Of a DNA stretch of 64,000 nucleotides, positions 12,691 to 25,458 are shown one piece after another. The position numbers and the translations under genes are program-made. The stretch's first letter is position 1. Every line of letters starts with the position of its first letter. Where the stretch lies: the NCBI GenBank assembly GCA_013400975.1, contig WBMZ01011698.1, positions 183,855 through 247,854 of the forward strand, given 5' to 3'. The notes under the pieces are model-generated. The model was given only the letters and a program-made list of their open reading frames with translations, made no database searches and had not been told where the DNA came from. The stretch comes from Atrichornis clamosus. Taxonomy: Eukaryota; Chordata; Aves; Passeriformes; Menuridae.

Positions 12691-13354
12691 TCCATGTTTC
12701 CTCCTCTTTATCCCCCCGCAAACAGCTCATGGCTGAGAATTCTTGCTGGGAAGAGTAGAAAAAGACAAGAACTCCATGCAGAGAATCTCAGCTACTGACC
12801 TATATATTTGCTGCATGTAGGAAAAAAAAAACCAACAGAAAAAAGGTTCAGCATCTCTCTTCATCATCCTCACTCTGCATTGGGCTCAGGGGCTCCATCA
12901 GATGGGAACAGCACCGGCGCGAAAACCCCTCCTCGACCCCAAGCCTGCGGAAAGAGCTGCGGATCTGTTTGGTTGCTGAAGCCTCCAAGGGTATTTTCCC
13001 TGTTAAAATTCTGGGTCTGTCTTTCTTTCTCCTCACCGCTGGGTACCTGGGAGCCTCGTTTCCCCCGGAGTTAATGGTAGGGGAGTGCTCGTTATGCAGA
13101 TGCCGAGGAAGCGTCTCCTTAGCAACAGCAGCCGTGGAAGCGCTCGGCTCTCATTAACTCCCCGACCCATTCATGTCCCTGCCACTCTCAGCAGTGTCCT
13201 GCCGCAGGGACAGCTTGCCTTCTGCATTTTTTTCGCACGTCCCGGGGTACAGATAATTCCCTAAGTGAGGATCTGAGCTCGCCCCTCACCAGAACTCTCT
13301 CTGTTTTGTCGTTCAAAAATGTATCGGTTGAAAATTCAGCTCCAGCGTACAGTT

Positions 13355-13387
<33 letters not shown>

Positions 13388-14309
13388 AGTTCCAGGGGTG
13401 TGATGGAAAGAAGAATATTCTCAAATTGTGGGTGGAAGATGGGGAATTTTCTTCGGAGTTGGTCCTCTGCAGTGATGGAATTGTCTCAGTGAAATTCAGG
13501 CTTGGAAATGGAGGAGCTTATTCCCTGAGGCCCCTTTTTCCTCAAGAGGGTGTAAGTTATAACAAAGAGATTTACTTGTAGGGTACAGACAATCACTCTC
13601 CAAAATCAGAGATGATGATGTCAGATCTTCTGGCAGCTGCTGTCTCTGGGCAATGACCTGTTGAGGAGACCTAGGACAGGTCATAGTGGAGTTGAGAGAT
13701 TTATTGAGTTTAAAAGAGGGTGTTACTGGGTGTGAGTTGAGACTGACGAGTGGGAGCACAGACTAAACAAAAAAAAAAGGGGTGTGCAACGAGAAATTCG
13801 TGGTGCAGAAAGTATTCTTGATGAATTAATAACATCTATATGAAGAAAACACTTTGGATCACAGAGGCCTTGTTTAAAGCATGATCCCATGGACAACTTA
13901 ACCAGTGAGGAGGGAAGGAGCCAAAACGAACCTCCTGGATCTGAGGGGGGGAGTGCCAGTCACAGAAAGGAATGTGGGGAACTTTTACACGCGTTTTTGC
14001 AGCCCAATTTCCCATATTCTGGAACTTTCAGTACAGAAAAGGCATCTGCAGGCAGGAAGGGGCTGCCTTGCTCTCTCCAGCCATTGGTAAAAAAGCCCTG
14101 AGCTAAACTGGTTAGAGGCACTTTGAGGTCTCCACCACTTCAAGAGCTTTAAAAGTAGTTCAGAACAGGATCTGTGAGTTGCAATGTGCCATAAATTATG
14201 TTCCCATGGAGCAGATGGACAGTATCATCCTGCAAGGCCCTGTGCTTGCATCATCCCCCAAATGGAGTTTCCCAGAATTCCCTCTGCAATGCCATTGAAT
14301 TTGCCAGAA
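12691..14309. other. Non-coding; A-tract and moderately CpG-rich patch
   Basis: 12900-13260 is richer in CpG and carries an RFX X-box-like GTCTCCTTAGCAAC at 13112-13125. A poly(A) tract lies at 13355-13388. No exon supported. Confidence 0.4.
13355..13388. repeat. Poly(A) tract
   Basis: 22 A, then GAG, then 9 A. No LINE body precedes it. Confidence 0.9.
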
Positions 14310-14787
14310 CAAAACCCATTGGAACAAGTCCAGAGGAGGCCATGGAGATGCTCCAAGGGCTGAAGCTTCTCTGCTCTGGAGACAGGCTGGGAGAGCTGGG
14401 AATGTGCAGCTTGGAGAAGAGAAGGCTCCAGGGAGATCTCAGAGCCCCTTCCAGAGCCTAAAGGGGCTCCAAGAGAGCTGGGGNGGGGCTCCAAGTGGGG
14501 AGGGGCTTTGGAGAAGGGATGGAGTGACAGGACAAGGGGGAATGGCTTCCCACTGCCAGAGGGCAGGGTTAGATGGGATACTGGGAAGGAATTCTTCCCT
14601 GGGAGGGTGGTGAGGCCCTGGCACAGGTTGTCCAGAAAGGTTGTGTCTGCCCCATCCCTGGAAGTGTCCAAGGGCAGCTTGGATGGGGCTTGGAGCAAGC
14701 TGGAATAGTGGAAGGTGTCCAAGGGCAGAGGGGCTGGAGCAGGATGGTCTTTAAGGTCCTTTCCAACCCAAACCACTCTGTTTCCAT
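14310..14787 (+). repeat. CR1 3' tail containing a single N
   Basis: Long sense copy. The N at 14484 lies between two copies of GGGGCTCCAAG. Confidence 0.92.
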
Positions 14788-17417
14788 GAAAACATCTGGC
14801 AGTTTCAGACAAAAACACAGCAAATGGGTAGGTGGCCACTGCCCTTCCCATAGCATGGGATGAGCTGCAGAAAAATCTTCACCAGAAGGAGCCAGGTTGT
14901 GATGACTCGTTGTTTTAAAGACCAAAGAGCAGCAGGGTTCAGAGCTGACACCACTCTCAACATCTCCTGCAGGGACTCTTATTAAACCACCACCCCAGGA
15001 GGGGCAGCTCCCATTGACTTGCAGTCGGATCTGGCAGGGATGAAATGTCTCTGTGAGGAGCAGGGCCAAGGTCCTCGTGGTCTGTCACCTCCACCCTCAC
15101 TGCATGGCCCTCACAGCCACGTCACACTGCTTTTTATATCCGCCCAGCTTGTGGAGTCTGGCACTTGACCCTTCTCTCTGTGCCCTCAGTGCTCCCTTGG
15201 CACTCCTCAGTCCTGCCCTCCACGTATTCCCTGCGTGGGAGATTTTTAATTTGAAGTTTTGTCTCTAATCTTTCAACCCTGTGCACGGCCAAGCTCCATT
15301 TCAGATCCCAGTGCTGAACCTCTTCCAGTGGTGAATTCATCCCTTCAGCTCCTCAGACGCTGAATTTCTCACCAATTTCTCTTTTTGTCTCACTCAAGAG
15401 CTGGAAACAGCAACAAAAGAGAAAGGGAAAGCACCCACCCACAGAGCAGCTCTGAGGGCTTTGTTTCCTGGCTGGTTTATGGCAAGGAAAGGAACTGTGA
15501 GCAGGATGCTCCCCTGGGATTCTCACAAGGATAAGATGCTGGACAGTCCTGAGATCAGTTACCTGAAATTTGGGCTGTGTTTTCCAGCAGTCAGGGCTGA
15601 AGGCAGTCATGATCTGATACTTTTTGAACTGGGAAAACTTTTTAATCATGTTCTCCCACAGATATTTATGCTGCATTGGGGCCCCTGTCTACTCCCAAAA
15701 TATCCCCTCTGCCTGCACCTCCCTGTTTAAATCCAACCTATGAGGTTGTAAATTCTCATTATATCCTGGCATCCTCTGTGGAGGGGATTCATTGGATTGG
15801 ATTCATTTTTCACCTCCATCAATAATTTAATCTTTTATAATGTGGCAGTAAATAAGTAAAACCAAAGGATTCATTGACTGAGGCTGGAGGAGGGAGAAGG
15901 AGGGAGAGGGAACAACAACGTCACTATCTGCAGTCCAGGGAAGCTGAAACACTTTTTCATCTTTTCCAGAACTACAGTGGCAATAATATCTCCAGCAAAT
16001 GCAAACTGTGAGGATGGGAATCTATGCAGAAAACATCTCCATAGGCACCGTCACCTCCGTCTCGTTTCCATAGAGACTCGGGTCCCTGCTTCAAGCAGAG
16101 AAAATCCTGATTGACATTTTGTACTTTCTGAGAGGTAAAGCCTCAGCAACACAGGAACAAGCTCTGAATGTTTATTAAAGTCCATCATGGCAGAGGCTGA
16201 GCATTTATGGGGTTCCTTGTTTTATTTATTTTTAAAATCATTCTCTGTTGCTTTTTTTTTTCCCGCCCCCAAGATTTTCTCCTGCCATGGAAAAGGTGCT
16301 GGATTGGCAGCTTTGGACTCTGTCATCACACCTTGATTTCAGCAACCAGGTAAAGCTGCAGACAAAGCTGAGCAGGGAGGGAAAACAGAATTCCTTGATT
16401 GCTTCTGATAGTCAAAACTGCAAGGGAATCCAGATTAAGCAACCACTTAATGAGGTGTAGGTAGTTTGGGGAGAATCTTCCACAAAAGCAGAAAAAGGTG
16501 GATTCCTAAAGCCACCTCAGTGTGGAAAGGGGCAGCAAATTGGATTTTTTTCTGTACCCTGAATACATTGGAAAGTTTGGGATGAATGGCATCCACTGAA
16601 TGGAGCCCGTTCTTTCCTGGATGGCAAACAGACCTGATGGCCAGGCCTGTGACCTCCATGGGATGCTGCTTTTGGACAAAAGTATGTCCATCCCCTGGAG
16701 AGGCACCTCTGCCTGAGTTCACTGGGCCAAGTGCATTAAAAATAGTCTCACCAGGCAGACTTCTCCTGTTTGTTTCTATTTCTCCCAGACCCCATTTCAC
16801 GCTGCATTATTTCAGCCAGCACAACTCCACTCTTTTGCCTGAAGGGATCCAGGCAGTGATTTCTGCTGACACAGGTGACAAACGTCCCAGTTTTCTTGTG
16901 GTGATTCCATGGGAAATCAGCTGTACTGACGTTCCCCTGGTTTTCATCCCCTTGGGATCTTGATCTAGGAGACAACACTGAGCAGGGATGTTGAAAGGGC
17001 TCAGCCTCTTTATTTCATCTCATTTAAGGTAAAAGAAGAAACAAAAAACAGTGAAGATTGTCAGGAAAAATGCAGATTTTGTATGATCTTGATATATTAT
17101 ATGTGACATGTTCTAAAAAATGACATTTAACAGCTGTTCAAAGCTCATGTAGGAAAGGCATTCCTATAGGAAGCAACATTTCCTGGATTTTCCTGGCATT
17201 TGTCTGCCATTCCAGATGCTTGGGTTGTACACACATTGTGTAAAGCTCCATCAGTCTGTGCATGCCTGCTGATCTGAGGTTTAATCTGAATTTCATTTGT
17301 AATCACTGTGATGAACGCAACAGCCTGGTGCCAAGGAAAATCTGGGAATATTCGTGTGGTCTTGTCCCATGAATCAGTGGGAAAGAGAAAGACCAAGTCC
17401 CTGCTCTCTCAATATCA
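14788..17417. other. Non-coding, no gene seen
   Basis: 2.6 kb of unique DNA without a supportable exon. A palindromic GTTTCCATAGAGAC at 16064-16077 resembles an imperfect RFX site. Confidence 0.4.
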
Positions 17418-17540
17418 AAGGATCATGGAATGGTTTGAGTTGGAAAAGACCTTCAAGACCATCACATTCCAACCCCCTGCCATGGGCAGGGACACCTCCC
17501 ACTAAACCAGGCTGCTCCAAGCCCCATCCAGCCACACTGT
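17418..17540 (-). repeat. CR1 3' end fragment
   Basis: GGATCATGGAATGGTTTGAG through GCCCCATCCAGCC. Confidence 0.85.
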
Positions 17541-18403
17541 GGCTCCCAGGAAAGTGCCCGTGGTGCCAGGGAGCAGAATTTGCTGGTGACAGGTAGTGGC
17601 AGAAATATTGTCTCAGCTTGGATGTTTTTCCAGCAGTTCCTGTGCAGATTTCCAGCTTTCCAGTCCCCTCATCACTGATTTTTTTGGTGGCAGGACACAG
17701 GCTGGCCTCAACGCCTGAGTGTCCAAACTTAATGAGGGTCAAAGGTGGCATTAACTGAGCCAAGCTTAATACATTTCCAGACACGCCTTTCTGATCAAGC
17801 CAAAGGGAAGCGAACCACGTTGCATTAAGGTCACCTTAATGCTGAAGTAGATTGAAGATGCAGGTCTTAAAGGCCTCCAAATAATTTCCTCTACAGCCAT
17901 GCCTTGGTTCAGTTTGGATTTGTTTTTCTGGAACTCTGTGTGTAGGAGACTCCTCAGAGACAAGGATCTTTGGAAAATGGTGAATTAGTGTCTCCTTCTA
18001 CTTGACTGCCAGGAGATTTAGGAACCTTAAGTGAACATGAGGAAAAAAATGAGGTGATTGCTGAGGAATCTGAGCAGGCAAAGCATGGAGCAGTGATGGA
18101 GCAGATTTTCTGGGAAACCCCACACTGTCCTCTGCTTCCAACACTTGCAATTCAGCCAAGTCCCTCATTTTCCACACCATCAAATGAGGGTGGTCTGTGT
18201 GAGGTGGATGTGAGCTGTGAAATCAAGGTATTGGTGGGGGTATCTGCTGTCAGTTTTCCTTCCTGCCTTCACCCTCAGACATTTAGCAAATCCCTCCCTC
18301 CAGCCTCTGCCTCCTTTGGGAAAACCAGGACACAACATCTGGAACGTGCCCAGTGACTCCAGCACTGCAAGGAATGCAGGTTGTGCCAAAGAGCTGTTGG
18401 CTG
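17541..18403. other. Non-coding, no feature seen
   Basis: No exon or repeat recognised. Confidence 0.4.
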
Positions 18404-18482
18404 GAGGATCGTGGAATTGTTTAGGCAGGAAAAAACCTCCAAGGTCATTGACTCCAACCACGAACCCAGAACTGCTGAGGCC
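18404..18482 (-). repeat. CR1 3' end fragment, head to head with the next copy
   Basis: GGAGGATCGTGGAATTGTTT, then CATTGACTCCAACCACGAAC; a short antisense remnant of another subfamily. Confidence 0.7.
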
Positions 18483-18483
18483 T

Positions 18484-18842
18484 TCACCAGGGAGACCTTG
18501 CTGAGGCTTTCCCGTGCCTGAAGGGGCCTTGAAAGAAACATGGAGAGGGACTTTTGACAAGAGCATGGAGTGACAGGACAAAGGGAATGGCTTTAAACTG
18601 AGAGGGGAATGTTTAAATCAGAGATTAGGAAGCAATTTTTCCCTATGAGGGTGGTGAGGCCCTGGCACAGGTTTCCCAGAGCAGCTGTGGCTGCCCCATC
18701 CCTGGAAGGGTCCAAGGCCAGGTTGGATGGGGCTTGGAGCAACCTGGGATAGTGGCAGGTGTCCCTGCCCAGGGCAGGGGATGGAATTCCATAATCTTGA
18801 AGGTCTCCTGCAACTCAAACCATTCTGGGATTCTGTGATCAG
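18484..18842 (+). repeat. CR1 3' tail
   Basis: Begins directly after the opposing fragment and ends ATTCTGGGATTCTGTGATC. Confidence 0.92.
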
Positions 18843-19715
18843 CACAGACTTCCTCGAGTACTTCTCTGACATCTCTGCCCAGACCAAGCATAGCTTTTAA
18901 GGCTCTTATTTAAGGTAACAACCTGAAGTTTGGTTTTTTTTCCTGCTGTCAAAATTGTCAGAGATTTTGGGCCCTACAGTGAGCAGATTTGTAAATTTTC
19001 AAGTGCATAACACAGGCTTTGTAATCCTGGTTAAAAAGAGGGATTATTCCTTGACTCTGTTGGGAAAATAACTTTGCTCTGGGTGAGGAAGGGTTTCACA
19101 CCATTCCAATGACACAGAGAATATTCTTAATTCCTGAATTTCCTCTGGCAGGAGAGAACAGAGCATGGAAATCTTGCAACAAGGGAAATACTTGAGTTTA
19201 TTTAGTTGAATAGTCAAATCAGGAGAGGCCAAAATAGTGCAAAGTCAGGTCAGACGAGAAAAACTCCTGATATTTCAATGGATTAAAATGAAGCTGGAAA
19301 AAGATATTTCTTCTTGCACCAAGTCAGCACAAGCCTCTGAGTCCCAAAACAGTAAATTCCATTCCTTTTTTGAGCTTTCTAACCTTTCTCTTACTTTTTC
19401 CTGCCTTTCTTTCATCTTTTTTTCAAGTTGAAGTCAGTTTTTAAGTGATGATTTTCAGAAAGGAAGAAGTCAAAAATGTTCATTTTGAAAATGTCAAGAT
19501 TCTATTTCTTTAGAAAAACAAGAAACACTTTATGCCACCAAGTGGTTCTGTAAGATTCAGACTAAATAAACTCTGATTTTTCTAGTAGGGCTTGTATTTC
19601 AATATTTTTGTGTAGTATTGTCTGAGCATGTGTGGGAGCAATGGAAAAACTCATCAACTCCATATCAGAGCCATGCAGGCTTTCAGTGACTTTGGGAATC
19701 CCTGGTTTTGCATCC
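18843..19715. other. Non-coding, AT-rich
   Basis: No exon or recognised repeat. Confidence 0.4.
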
Positions 19716-20036
19716 TATTGAATCATAGGATCATAAAATGGTTTGGCTTGGAAGGGACCTCCAAGATCATCTTATTCCACCCTCTGCCATGGGCAGGGAC
19801 ACCGTCCACTATCCCAGGTTGATCCAGGCCCCATCCAACCTGGCCTTGGACACTTCCAGGGATGGGGCAGCCACAGATTCTCTGGGAATTCCATTCCAGG
19901 GTCTCACCACCCTCACAGGGAGAAATTTCTTCCTAATATCCCATCTAGATCTACATTCCTTCAGCTTAAGGCCATTCCCCCTTGTCCTGTCACTCCATGC
20001 CCTTGTAAAAGTCCCTCTCCAGCTCTCTTGCAGGCC
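19716..20036 (-). repeat. CR1 fragment
   Basis: GAATCATAGGATCATAAAAT through CCCTCTCCAGCTCTCTTGCA. Confidence 0.92.
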
Positions 20037-20637
20037 TATAAATTAACAAGCTGAGAGTTAATAAACATTCAGGAGGAAATGACTGAAAACACGCTGACAC
20101 TGCATGGTCACTTTAACTTAATGGGGTCCTAAAAATCCCTAAATATAGCGTAAACAGTAATGAAAATGGCCATGTCTTCCATAATAATTACCACAAACTG
20201 TTTCAGGAATTGAGCGCGATGTACTTAGTATCCCTCCTTTCAATTCCTAATGATTAGAAATGGGCTGTAAAAACACAAAAGCTGCCTGCAAGCCATCCTT
20301 GGGACAAATGAGTGTTGTAGGAACAGGTCTAGGACAACATCCTGCTCCAGGACGGGAGGGAGCACCCAGAGCTCACCAGAGCAGCGTTTTGATGTGATAA
20401 GTGGAGCCATTAGAGCCGATTGTGTCGATAATGGAACTTTCACGGCCTTCTTAATTTGGTGTTGCTTTGCTGGAAAAAGGAGATCCCGGGGAGCAGTTGG
20501 GCTGTGCACACACACACCTGCCTGGAAAGTCAATAAATGTGATTTACATCCCTGACTGGTGCAATCTCTTCGATTATAAAAGGAGATAGAAGACAAAAAA
20601 AATACTAAAAACATGGAAAAAGAATGAACAAAGCAAC
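20037..20637. other. Non-coding, no feature seen
   Basis: No exon supported; a short (CA)n at about 20506-20518. Confidence 0.4.
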
Positions 20638-20733
20638 CCGGTCTAGTGGAAGGTATCCCTGCCCATGGCAGGGGGGTGGAACTGGATAATTTTTAAGGTC
20701 CCTTCCAATCCAAATCATTCTCTGATTCTACAA
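20638..20733 (+). repeat. CR1 3' end fragment
   Basis: GGTCTAGTGGAAGGTATCCC through CATTCTCTGATTCTA. Confidence 0.88.
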
Positions 20734-20904
20734 AATATTTCACATCTTGGCCCCTTCTTTAAAGTGTCCTGAATAGGCAAAAGAAGAAGCCCATCAGTAC
20801 AGTCACAACAAAGAGAGAAGGGAAAGAAAAATTATCAACTACACGTGAATTAATGATGTTTTTCTCAGTTCTCTAAGTGCTTGGCCTCATGTACCTTCTC
20901 CACC

Positions 20905-21172
20905 ATTCATGGAATCATTCCAGTTGGAAAAGACCTTTAAGATGATCATGTCCAACCATTAACCCAGCACTGCCAGGTCCACCACTAAACCCTGTCCCCA
21001 AATGCCACATCCACGAGGCTTTCGAACACTTCCAGGGATGGTGATTCCACCACTTCCCTGAGCAGCCTGTTCCAATGCCTGATAACCCTTCCAGTGAGGA
21101 ATTTTTTCTAATATCAAATCTAAACCCCTACCTGTGCAACTTGAGGCTGTTTCCTCTGGCCCTGTCATGCCT
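20905..21172 (-). repeat. CR1 fragment, AACCCAGCACTGCC subfamily
   Basis: ATGGAATCATTCCAGTTGGA through CTTGAGGCTGTTTCCTCTGG; the same type occurs at 39118 and 54590. Confidence 0.88.
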
Positions 21173-21802
21173 GTGAATATTTCTGCATTTTGGATCTTGC
21201 CCCAGAAAACACAGGGATGATTCCCAGTCTGATTTTGAAGGGAATTTCCACTGATTTGAGGCAGTTAATCCATCAGTGGGCTACATCTACTCCAGGTGCC
21301 TCCCTACTCCTAGAGCCAGGAGCAGTAATAAGGCATTTTTTCATTCATTGAAGGTGTAGGTCCAGTGACTCTAGACATTTTCATCTGGAGCTGTCAGAAG
21401 ATAAGCAAATAATAATTACTAGAGTCAAATCTGGAAGACTCTGGGACAAAACTGGAAACTTTATGAGTTTATCTGGCACCGGCAGGCATTTTCCAGCCTT
21501 GTCTACCTTTCCCACCTCCCATCCCCATCCTGTCCATGCTCCTCCAGCGTAGCTTTGGCCATCAGTCTTTGTCCCCTCTCCACATGACCCCTCATCACCC
21601 CTTCCCTCAGACCTCCCTCACTGAAGCACCCACTGGCCTTGTATCCTGTGGGAATGGGCCGTGTGGAGCTGGATGATGACAAGAACAGGTTTTTTCCCCT
21701 TTATAACGTTTTTCCTGGTTTTAATTCCCACAGTGTACAGTGGAGTTCTGCCCCCCTCTGCTGGAAGAGCTCAGCACCTCCAGCTGAGCTCAGTACCCTC
21801 AA
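21173..21802. other. Non-coding, no feature seen
   Basis: No exon or repeat recognised. Confidence 0.4.
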
Positions 21803-21965
21803 ATATCCTGAACTGGAAGGGACCCACAAGGATCATCAAAGCCCAACTCCTGGCCCTGCACAGGACACCCCAAGAATCCCGTTATGTGCCTGAGAGCGTT
21901 GTTCTTGAACTCTGGCAGGGCTGGTGCAGCTCTTGCTTTTCGCTCTGCAAGGATCAGGTTGGTCA
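21803..21965 (-). repeat. Old CR1-like fragment
   Basis: GAACTGGAAGGGACCCACAA, CCAACTCCTGGCCCTGCACA and GTGCCTGAGAGCGTTGTTCT blocks typical of an older CR1 type. Confidence 0.7.
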
Positions 21966-23139
21966 TGGAACTTTTGGTCCATAGACCACGAAAAGTCTAA
22001 TCCTGCTCTCCTGCCCAGCTTCTCTGCACTGTCCCAGGATGTGAGGACACCCCCGTCACTGGTCTGTCCCCTCACTGCTTTTTTTCCACTTTACTGATGC
22101 TGGTAGTTGAGGGCACAAAGGCAGGGTTCAGCTGTGGAACCAAATTGCACCTTCAAAGTTTCTTTCTCACTCTTGCTAAGAGTTCGAGGTTGGATAAGCT
22201 GTAAAGAGCTGGGGACACCCGGGTTAGCAGCTCTCCTTGAGGCATCTTTGGCCATCAGATCAACTCTGCCTTTCCAAGCTGATCTCAAAAGGGATGTCTG
22301 GAGGTGCAATGCACGTTTATTCCCTGTTGTGAAAGGAATGAGTCCATCTGTTTCTCCAGCTGACCTGCCTGAGTGCTCACTGCCAGCTGCATCCCACCCT
22401 GGATGGTTTTCCTAATACCTTCATCACTGGAGATCAGGGATGGAGTGGGGAATGGGGGCTAAATCCCCCTGAGTGCAAAACCTCTCCAGAAGAGGAAGGA
22501 TTTGCAGAGGCAGAGTCCTCTGTCCCTGGGCAGAACATCTTTGGGGCCAGAAATTTGAGCCCAGCCTACGGCAAACATAAACACTTCAGTTTAAAATGTT
22601 GTGAGCTCCTTTCCCTGCTGTGTTCCCTGGCTCCAGCCTGGATGACCCAGGGGTGTTTTAGAGGTAATGAGCCCAAGGATTTGAGAAAGCATCGGGTAAC
22701 AAAGCACCAGCTCTTGGGTTTCTGCTGAGTGCTGGTGCTTCTCTCACAAAGCGTCCCTGGTTGTCAAGTAGAGCTGACTGAGGCTTAAGTTTCTTTACAT
22801 TGTCCTGACTTGCCTCAGCTCTTCTGTACATGTTATTCCTCAAACATGGGTGGGAATGTGATTGTCCTCCTTTCAATAGCCCTTCTCTTGGCTGTACCCA
22901 TCAAGAGCCCTGCAAAATCCACGTTCCCACAAAGGGCCACTTCTCCCAGCCTCATGGGCTGCATCAATCTGAGAGGCTCAACAGCTCAGTGCATTTCAGT
23001 TTTATACCAATCGTGCTTTTGTTGAGAAGAAGGATTGTCACAAGGCAGGTAAGCCCAAAAAACCAAATTTTCAGAGGGCAGTAGATACCAAAGTCACCCA
23101 TGAACCAAGAAAGAAAGACCAGAATAGAAGGCACAAAGC
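21966..23139. other. Non-coding DNA downstream of ARC
   Basis: Unique DNA below the inferred end of ARC; no repeat and no exon supported. Confidence 0.4.
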
Positions 23140-23162
23140 AACTGAAGCAGATATTTCAAAGT

Positions 23163-23168
23163 TTTATT
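23163..23168 (-). terminator. ARC: Poly(A) signal of ARC (distal)
   Basis: Minus strand ACAATAAAACTTTG contains the canonical hexamer, in AT-rich DNA. It is the first strong AATAAA below the terminal exon acceptor. Confidence 0.6.
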
Positions 23169-24012
23169 GTATAAATCTACAAAAGGCTTTGCTACAATAG
23201 CAAATAGAGTGTAGCACTATTCCACTGCCAGGTTCTAGTGGCTTGGTGTGATCTTGTAACTCCAACACGACACATGAGGAATAAACTGCCTGATACAGTC
23301 AGATCCGGGGCAGGTGATGTCGGCTTACAAAGACCTTTTGGCTTCAACCCCTATAACCTGCAGTGGCTCAACGTGTTTGCCTTTTGTACAAGGTTGCTTG
23401 AATTAATAATATCTCTAGTAAAAATAAAAGCTCTAAAGTAGTTTTGTCAGTAAATGTAAAATTGCCTAGGGAGAAAAAAATGCAGTGGTTGAAATCTGCT
23501 AAAGTTCCAGAGATGCAACACATCCACGCTCCTTCGTTCATGTGACTCTGCCCCAGGAAAATAAACTACCAGTCCTTCCTGGAGAGGCTGGCAATACAAA
23601 CCAGGGTGCTACAAGTAAAGCTCCAATTTGCTGGGAGCAACAATTGAAATAAAATCAGTCCAGGAGATTCAGTTCTGCACACTCCAAAAAGTCAGCTGAA
23701 AATGTACAAACCTCAGGACCAAGCAACCAAGTAGCACAGACAGGTTAATTCACTAAAGAGGCAGGAAAAATAAAATGCCTATTGAGGCAGTCAAGTCTCT
23801 TGGAAGAGACTATGGAAATTAAGCACCTCAAAATCAAATATCATTTAGACCTTAGGATGATGCCTGTGAATCTGCCTTTACGTGGTTTTATGGAATTTTC
23901 CAGTCCTGGACATTTTTTGCTGAGCATTGTTGGAGTGCACCTTAGGTCCCACTGGCTTTTTTCAAATGCAACAAAACACCACAGAATTTCGTTAATGTGG
24001 ATTTGTTTGCTC

Positions 24013-24060
24013 AACACACACACTCCCCACACTGACACACACACACCCACACACACACCC
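24013..24060. repeat. (CA)n microsatellite, interrupted
   Basis: CA dinucleotides broken by CTCC and TGA interruptions; inside the inferred ARC terminal exon, where it would be transcribed as (GU)n. Confidence 0.85.
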
Positions 24061-24911
24061 AGGACAGCTGGCTCTGGAAGAGAGAGGAACCAACCGGACC
24101 TCTTGAGCTGAGATATGAACCAAAACCGTCTTGCCCAGCTCGCTCGAGCTCTTTTTGGGCTCCCTGGGTCTGGATGGAAACAGTCACTCCAAAGCCAGCA
24201 CAAGAACCCCAGTTCTTGCAGTAACTCTGGCCCATGCAGACCCAGAGAGCTCCTGCTGTCTCACAGGACTCTCCCTGCTGGCAAGACAGCGCAGGCTCCA
24301 ACAGTTCAGACAAGCATCTGGACCACGGGATGCTTCTCCAAACTCCCGGAGCCCTTTGAGGTTTGAAACTATACCCGCATGAAATGAAGCTACCCTCGGC
24401 TCAGGAGAGATGAGTTACAGCAGGGACAGCGTGGAGGGTTCGTAGCCAAGGCAGGATCAGCCCTTTTTGGCAAAGTTAATCAGGAAAGTTTTTTCAATAG
24501 TAATAATAACAGTAATAATCTAGTGAAGATGTCTTTAGGTGAGTGCCAGCGGCCCCAGATCGCAGAGGTACAGGAACATCTCGACAGACAGTCAGCACAG
24601 GCCCAGCATCCCTGCTGTCCCCAAAGCCTGGACACGGTTCTTCTGTTCTGGCCTCTTGGCTTCTCTTTCCATTCTCAGCACTTTCCTCTGTGTTTAGAAT
24701 ACCTGGACCAGCTCAGACTTTTCTTTGTCCTGTTGGAAGCAGCTTCTCCCCTCTTTCATTGTGGCTCTCAGCACCTTGAACACAGCATTGCACTGCATGG
24801 GAGGCTCTTTGGTGCAAGATTTCCCCTCTGTCTTCCTGCAGCACTTGCTCCTCCCCTGGGAAAGCTCTTGGACACAGAGAAGGAATCTCAGCAACAGCAG
24901 CAGGATTTGCT

Positions 24912-25296
24912 CTAAAAGAAAAAAAATAATGCACCAGTTCTGATTAGATCTCTAAAGTGGAGAGAAAGGGGGAATTCTCAGGAGCTGGGGTGAAATTTAG
25001 CTGTGCCTGCAGCCTGGGGGACCCACTGGGTGTTGGTGTCTAACGATTTGCCAATGGTCCAACCAAGGGAAAGCCATGATGTGCAGTCCCTGGAGCATCA
25101 ATCATTTGGGCTGGCCCTTGGGTCCTGACATGCAGAACCCGAAATCCCACCTCTCTGGTGGTGCCAGGCTCCTGCAGCCACTGAGGCTGAGGTCTCAAGA
25201 CCAGCAGAGATATTTGCACCAGGGCTGTTCAGTTTCCTGGGTCAGGGTACTGGGGAGACTGAGAGAGGCCCACAAGGTAAGATGGGAGGTAATTAC
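24912..25296 (-). other. ARC: ARC 3'UTR intron 2 (candidate)
   Basis: Donor GTAATT at 25296-25291; acceptor is a long T/C tract, TTTTTTTTCTTTTAG, ending at 24912. The acceptor is one of the strongest on this strand in the region. Confidence 0.55.
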
Positions 25297-25458
25297 CTGT
25301 GCCAGTCTTTCCTTCTTGGTGGCTCTGGTTGGTGGCTGGGAGTCCTGAGAGCAGGTCTGATGTTGAAGCCTTGGTTTTGAAGCCTTTTCTGTGGCTTTCC
25401 TTCCAAATCTCGGATGCTGTGAAGTGATTCTTTCTCAGAGGAGGATCTGAGTGAGTCA
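25297..25458 (-). other. ARC: ARC exon 2 (3'UTR, candidate, 162 nt)
   Basis: Bounded by the acceptor ending at 25459 and the donor ACAG|GTAATT whose intron begins at 25296. It has no coding role. The two-intron arrangement matches what is known of mammalian Arc. Confidence 0.55.

Larger units (their letters stand above)
23140..24911 (-). other. ARC: ARC exon 3 (terminal 3'UTR exon, inferred end)
   Basis: Starts after the acceptor at 24912 with AGCAAATCC followed by several CTG/TTG triplets. It contains a (GT)n-type run (minus strand of 24013-24060) and ends below the AATAAA signal at 23168-23163; cleavage is inferred near 23135-23155. In mammals the 3'UTR holds dendritic targeting elements; none can be identified here by eye. 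Confidence 0.5.
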
